Part shown: positions 60,261 to 64,000 of the stretch, piece after piece | Layout of the letters: every line of letters starts with the position of its first letter | Numbering within the stretch: the stretch's first letter is position 1 | Source of the DNA: Tricholoma matsutake | Lineage: Eukaryota; Basidiomycota; Agaricomycetes; Agaricales; Tricholomataceae | Direction: 5' to 3' | Length of the DNA: 64,000 nt | Assembly (NCBI GenBank): GCA_026075535.2 | Contig: AP026540.1 | Location: forward strand, 12,214,001-12,278,000 | Program-made: the position numbers and the translations under genes | Notes under the pieces: model-generated | Seen by the model: the letters and a program-made list of their open reading frames with translations, nothing else | Database searches by the model: none | Told to the model about the DNA's origin: nothing

Positions 60261-60545
60261 AGCTTGACCTAATTCAAATAACAGTCTTAGACTCAACCAG
60301 AACACTCAACAGCTTAGGAAGCCCCTAGCTGTGATAACTCGAACTCGACAGTTGGAAAGCCTCCAACTGTGATACACAAACCAACGGTCTACTCAGAAAG
60401 CCTCTGAGTATGGATAGCCATATCGACTTAGGAAGCACCAAGTCCTGAACAGAACCCAATACAGTAAGAAAGCCTCTTACTGCAAGAACCGATACAGTTG
60501 GAAAGCCTCCAACTGCAACATACGAAGACTAGGCTGAGTTGAGAC
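60261..60545 (+). other. Stem-loop array, copy 2 (diverged)
   Basis: Six hairpins in a row: AGCT(T)AGG/CCTAGCT (60311-60330, loop AAGCC), ACAGTTGG/CCAACTGT (60348-60370), TACTCAG/CTGAGTA (60390-60410), GACTT(A)GG/CCAAGTC (60425-60444, loop AAGCA), CAGTAAG/CTTACTG (60462-60482) and CAGTTGG/CCAACTG (60495-60515). Four of the six have loop AAAGCCT. Part of the inner closing stem (about 60284-60298 with 60532-60545) is still recognisable; the outer one is truncated. Hairpin number and stem sequences differ from copy 1, while the loops and the hairpin form are kept. Confidence 0.7.
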
Positions 60546-60563
60546 CTATAGTCTTAACAGAGG

Positions 60564-61436
60564 CACTCTGATGTGTCCATGGCGCTAGGCGGTGCATTAG
60601 GCAAAAATAAGCAATTACTTAAGGTGGGGAAGTCTGGAATGGTGTGTAGGGAGTTGTTTGAGCTCTGGGAGGTGTTGTCTATGCTGTACCTGCCTATTTT
60701 GGCAGTGCATTTGCGATTCTGAGCCTTAGGAGAGAGTTTTCTACTATAAGGGCAACCTTGGAGGCCACTTAATTAGTGGACTAGCAAAGGGAAATCCAAA
60801 GTTAAAATTATGGTACATATTACAGGGAGTGGAGGCGCACCTAGCAAAGGGAAATCTGAAGAGAAAACTCTAAGGACCCCTTTGCCAATGCCCAGTATAT
60901 GTGAAGATTGCAAAAATAGCCTAAAAATAGAAAAGGCGGAGATAGGCAGATCAAGGCTGCCAAATGACATCATATCCAGGAGTAGATGTCGGAAAGGGTA
61001 CTCTATAAGGGCAACCTTAGAAGCCACTTAATTAATGGACTAGCAAAGGGAAATCCGAAGTTAAACATATTACAGGGAGTGGAGGCACACCTAGCAAAGG
61101 GAAATCTGAAGAGAAAACTCTAAGGACCCCTTTGCCAATGCCCAGTATATGTGAAGATTGCAAAAATCAAATAATAGTCTAAAAATAGAAAAGGCGGAGA
61201 TAGGCAGATCAAGGCTGCCAAATGACATCATACCAAAGGGTAGGTGTCAGAAGGGGTGCTCCGCCTCTAAATATAAAAGTGTCAACATGTACAAACATGA
61301 TAGAAAGGGAAAATTAGTAATAAAATCTGGAAAAATCATAGAAAATGAAGAATAGAAGGAAATGAAGTGAGGAAAAATATAGAATGAATGTAAAGAATAG
61401 GAGAAACACACAGGGCACCCCCCTAGTCCCCTTACA
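60564..61436 (-). repeat. LTR-like repeat family, copy 2
   Basis: Closely matches 1562-2451 throughout, including the tandem block of about 270 bp and the GCCTCTAAATATAAA segment, with small indels (for example loss of AATTATGGTAC in the second block near 61063). It starts inside the gag coding start (complement of MDTSE) and ends CCCCTTACA. Confidence 0.85.
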
Positions 61437-61992
61437 AAAGCTGGCAGAGCCAGAACCAAGATGAAGACATTGAAGCAGGGACAGGACCTGGAGGACTACA
61501 TTGCACAGTTCCGAATCCTGTGGGAGAAGGCGGGAATCAACGATGACACCGCCCTCATTGAACTCTTTATGGATGGGCTGAACCCCAAGCTCCTCGAAAG
61601 AGTATTCAATATGGAAACAATCCCCACGACATTAGAAGGGATGATCAACACTGCCTCCAAGTATGACGGACAATGGAGGAGAGCAAAGGCCATAACCAGG
61701 AGAGCACAGGAAGCCTTGGCAAAGAGGCTGCCCAACTCCAAGACAAAAGAAGGCCTGCTCAAGATCAATTGACTCTCCAACACAGAGAGGATCGAACACA
61801 TGAAGAAAGGATTGTGCTTCGTGTGCCACCAGCTGGGACACTGAGCAACTGAACACAAGAAAGGGCCGAGGACCAGTTTTTCCCAAAGAACAAAGGCAGA
61901 GAAGCCTACTCAAAGATCTGAGCAATCATGCAAGACCTTGACGAAGAAGGGAAGGAGAAGGCTCTCACCTTGATAGGAGAGGAGGGTTTTTA
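61437..61992 (+). pseudogene. gypsy gag, C-terminal part with zinc knuckle
   Basis: Resumes the gag frame: MKTLKQGQDLEDYIAQFRIL, WEKAGINDDTALIELFMDGL, IPTTLEGMINTASKYDGQWR, then the nucleocapsid knuckle CFVCHQLGH-stop-ATEH and, at the end, AIMQDLDEEGKEKALTLIGE up to TAA at about 61992. The knuckle's last ligand is His where Cys is usual. TGA codons at about 61770, 61842-61844 (LGH-R-A in relatives) and 61920-61922 (KI-R-A in relatives) break the frame. Confidence 0.85.
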
Positions 61993-62010
61993 AAGAGGTG
62001 GCCTGCCTCG

Positions 62011-63010
62011 ATGCCAGGTACCACCAAACTCTCTGTCTGTTCTGTACTGCTAGCCACTTTGAAGAATCAATCTATGCATTTAGATATCAAAGTGGCTGGG
62101 GCAGGCAGAGGGAAAGATGTCGAAACCGAATCCCTGCTCGACTCAGGAGCAGGAGGAATATTCATGAGCCATGAATTTGCAAGAAGCAGCAGATTCGAAC
62201 TACATCCCCTGGAAAGGACGATCAGGGTCAAGAACATGGATGGAACCCCAAACAAGAAAGGGGAAATCTCCCACTACACCAAAGGATTCTTGACGATCAA
62301 TGGAAGATCTTTCCCGACAACCTTCCTCATTGCAGGACTAGGGAAAGAATCGATCATCCTGGGCCTGCCATGGCTCAGAAGAATCAATCCAGTGATCGAC
62401 TGGAGAATTGGGACATTCCAATTCCAAACAACTGACAGAGCACACCCCAAATTCTCAATGGGAAAAGGAAAAACCCTTATTGGGAGGGTGCAGACGGAGA
62501 AACCCAATGAAGAACATCTGGCATGGTGCTGGAAGACAGTCAAAGAGGAAGGGAAACCCTTCAAAGAAATGACAAAAGAAGAAAAACAGGCATGGGCCCA
62601 GAAGATGGTCACCAAGGCAAGAGAAAAGATGGGACTCAAACCAAAGGCAAAAGAAGAAGAGCAACTAATGTGGCGCTGAGTGGCCACTAAGGAACTGGAG
62701 AAGCTCACCCTCAAAAAGAAACTGAGGAACAAGGAACGGCTAACAAAATGCTGGAGAATTGCTGATAAAGCAAGGCAGATGGGAGAAGCCCTCTGCGCTA
62801 AACTGGGAAAGAACAGAGTACCCATCAAAACAAGAAAGGCAACCATCGAAGAAGTAGAAGATGAAGAGATCATGGTCATGACTCTTCAAGATGCGGAGCT
62901 CATTGGGCCACAAGATGAAGAAGACACTGGGAAGGAAAACCCAGCACTGGTAAACCATGAACAGGCAATGGAACAGGCAATGGAATGACTGGAAGGGACA
63001 CCTGAATGAG
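62011..63010 (+). pseudogene. gypsy protease and linker
   Basis: A new frame, shifted relative to gag, starts at MPGTTKLSVCSVLLATLKNQ (62011). The aspartic protease is clear: ESLLDSGAGGIFMSHEFA (catalytic DSG), later FLIAGLGKESIILGLPWLRR and NPVIDWRIG, as in gypsy pepsin-like proteases. A Lys/Glu-rich linker follows, broken by TGA at 62677-62679 and by TGA at about 62986 and 63008 before the RT part. Expression of pol from a different frame would need frameshifting or an internal start, as in other gypsy elements. Confidence 0.85.
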
Positions 63011-64000
63011 AGATTGCAGATGATGAACTACTAGTCACCTACATCCAAGGAGAACCTGTCATTGGAATATTTGAACTGACTAAGACACCACTGATGAAGG
63101 AGTACAACGAGCCAAGGTATTCACACTCCCAATCAACGAAGACAATCTCCTGGATTGTGAAGGCACAAGGATCACCACAATATGCATATGGACAGAATAT
63201 CTGGATTAGGGCAAAGACATCGGTCTCACAACACCTGACACATAAAAAGGAAGGAGACCCTGAACAAAAGACCCTGGATGAACTACTCCCCAAACAGTAC
63301 AAGGAGTACCAGCAGATATTCGAGAAGGAAGCATCAGAGAGATTCCTGGAGTCAAGATCCTGGGATCACGCGATAGAACTCAAATCTGACTTTGTGGCAA
63401 AGGATTGCAGGGTGTACTCACTCTCACTGGCAGAGCAGAAGAAGCTCGACGAATTCCTTGATGAAAGCCTGCAGAAGGGATACATCCGACCATCAAAATC
63501 GCCCATGGCATCGCCATTCTTCTTCGTTGCGAAGAAGAACTCGGATGTGCTATGACCCTGCCAAGATTACAGATATTTGAACAATGGCATGATCAAGAAC
63601 ACCTACCTGCTGCTGCTGGTAGGAGATCTGTTGGACAAACTAAGAGGGGCAAAATGGTTTACAAAACTGGACATCTGGTGGGGATATCACAATGTCAGAA
63701 TCAAGGACAGAGATCAATGGAAGGCAGCCTTCAAGACAAATCGAGGGCTGTTTGAACCAATGGTGATGTTCTTTGGATTATGCAACTCACCGGCGACATT
63801 CCAGGCAATGATGAATGAGATCTTCCATGACATGATTGGAGAAGGATGGCTTGTGATTTATATGGACAACATCCTGATATTCTCCAAGGATCAGAACGAA
63901 CACCAGGAAAGGACAGAGAGTACTGCAAAGACTGGCAGAAAATGACTTATACCTGAAACTGGAGAAATGCAAGTTTGACGTCCACAAAGTGGAATTCTTG
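63011..64000 (+). pseudogene. gypsy reverse transcriptase, N-terminal part
   Basis: Upstream conserved entry: LPKQYKEYQQIFEKEASERF, WDHAIELKSDF, SLAEQKKLDEFLDESLQKGY, IRPSKSPMASPFFFVAKKN. Then TGA 63553-63555 where relatives have Arg before [11 protein letters not shown] motifs: [20 protein letters not shown] with the first catalytic Asp, [18 protein letters not shown] and [16 protein letters not shown], where the usual YMDD has become YMDN (AAC at 63868-63870). A further frameshift near 63915 separates [24 protein letters not shown] sequence (63940-64000). The element continues beyond the window. Confidence 0.9.

Larger units (their letters stand above)
60229..61436. mobile_element. Chimeric 1.2-kb insertion in gag
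   Basis: Flanked by the direct repeat AAAGC(T) (60224-60229 and 61437-61442), so it is a genuine insertion. Left part (60230-60562) is a diverged copy of the gypsy LTR/leader, beginning exactly in its TATA box (TATAAGCTGTAG) and including the stem-loop array. Right part (60563-61436) copies the LTR-like repeat and gag start found at 1555-2450, in the same orientation, and ends CCCCTTACA. The two parts join at GAGGC, which both sources share. Confidence 0.75.
59219..64000 (+). mobile_element. Ty3/gypsy LTR retrotransposon, partial (runs off the window)
   Basis: From left to right: an LTR-like start (TGTGGCACGACAGCC, 59219) with a TATA box, a structured leader, gag, a chimeric insertion inside gag, protease, a linker and reverse transcriptase. 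Gag-protease-RT without integrase before RT is the gypsy order. The 3' part lies beyond 64000, so the LTR length and target duplication cannot be checked; the LTR's 3' border is uncertain. Many in-frame TGA codons and a mutated RT active site show it is inactive. Confidence 0.85.

Noticed and set aside
59450..60515. Regular hairpins as a CRISPR array
   Set aside because: Repeats are only the 7-base loop and stems vary; spacing is irregular, and the host is a eukaryote with the array inside a retroelement leader.
1..64000. tRNA or rRNA genes and telomeric TTAGGG arrays
   Set aside because: None recognised on either strand by eye; a tRNAscan run would be decisive.

Overview
The window looks like a repeat-rich chromosomal segment of a mushroom-forming basidiomycete (Agaricomycetes). 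The evidence is the short introns (about 45-65 nt) with GTATGT/GTGAGT donors and CTAAC/CTGAC-like branch sites, two different KDZ-type transposases, a tnp2-type transposase, Ty1/copia and Ty3/gypsy retroelements, and several protein families I know only from agaricomycete genomes. I cannot name the species from sequence alone. No tRNA, rRNA, telomere repeat or CRISPR array was seen.

Layout. 0-5.3 kb: repeat debris, with a head-to-head LTR-like palindrome, a decayed gypsy gag, LTR-like repeats and a 1,085-bp hAT-type non-autonomous element with an 8-bp target duplication. 5.6-15.2 kb: a broken minus-strand C2H2 zinc-finger gene of a widespread uncharacterised agaricomycete family, split near its 3' end by a complete copia element (5899-11305, 5-bp target duplication). 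15.2-25.3 kb: the only ordinary host-gene island, visibly rich in CG dinucleotides. It carries a DUR3-type urea/H+ symporter gene (+), a four-TM MARVEL-like membrane protein gene (-) and a 364-aa disordered protein of unknown function (+). 25.7-37.8 kb: a KDZ (CxC2-type) transposon locus with transposase, an accessory gene and a further ORF, flanked by about 1-kb inverted arms full of ACCGGCGCCGGT-like palindromes. 37.9-54.1 kb: a head-to-head gene pair (Zn-cluster protein and an FHIPDSP-repeat protein), then a second KDZ (CxC1-type) transposase on the minus strand, divergent from two large companion genes on the plus strand. 54-57 kb: low-complexity repeats and a fold-back. 57.3-64 kb: a tnp2 transposase cut off by a gypsy element whose gag is itself split by a chimeric 1.2-kb insertion; this element runs off the window.

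How it fits together. The mobile-element genes are almost all dead, and they die in the same way: in-frame TGA where the family has Arg (CGA), as expected from CpG methylation and deamination. The host genes are intact. The two KDZ loci each pair a transposase with large companion genes, which suggests multi-gene transposons.

The two observations I would follow first are (1) an array of small hairpins with a constant AAAGCCT loop and changing stems, enclosed by a long-range stem, at the predicted 5' end of the gypsy transcript and present in a second diverged copy; and (2) an apparent one-nucleotide exon in the DUR3 gene.
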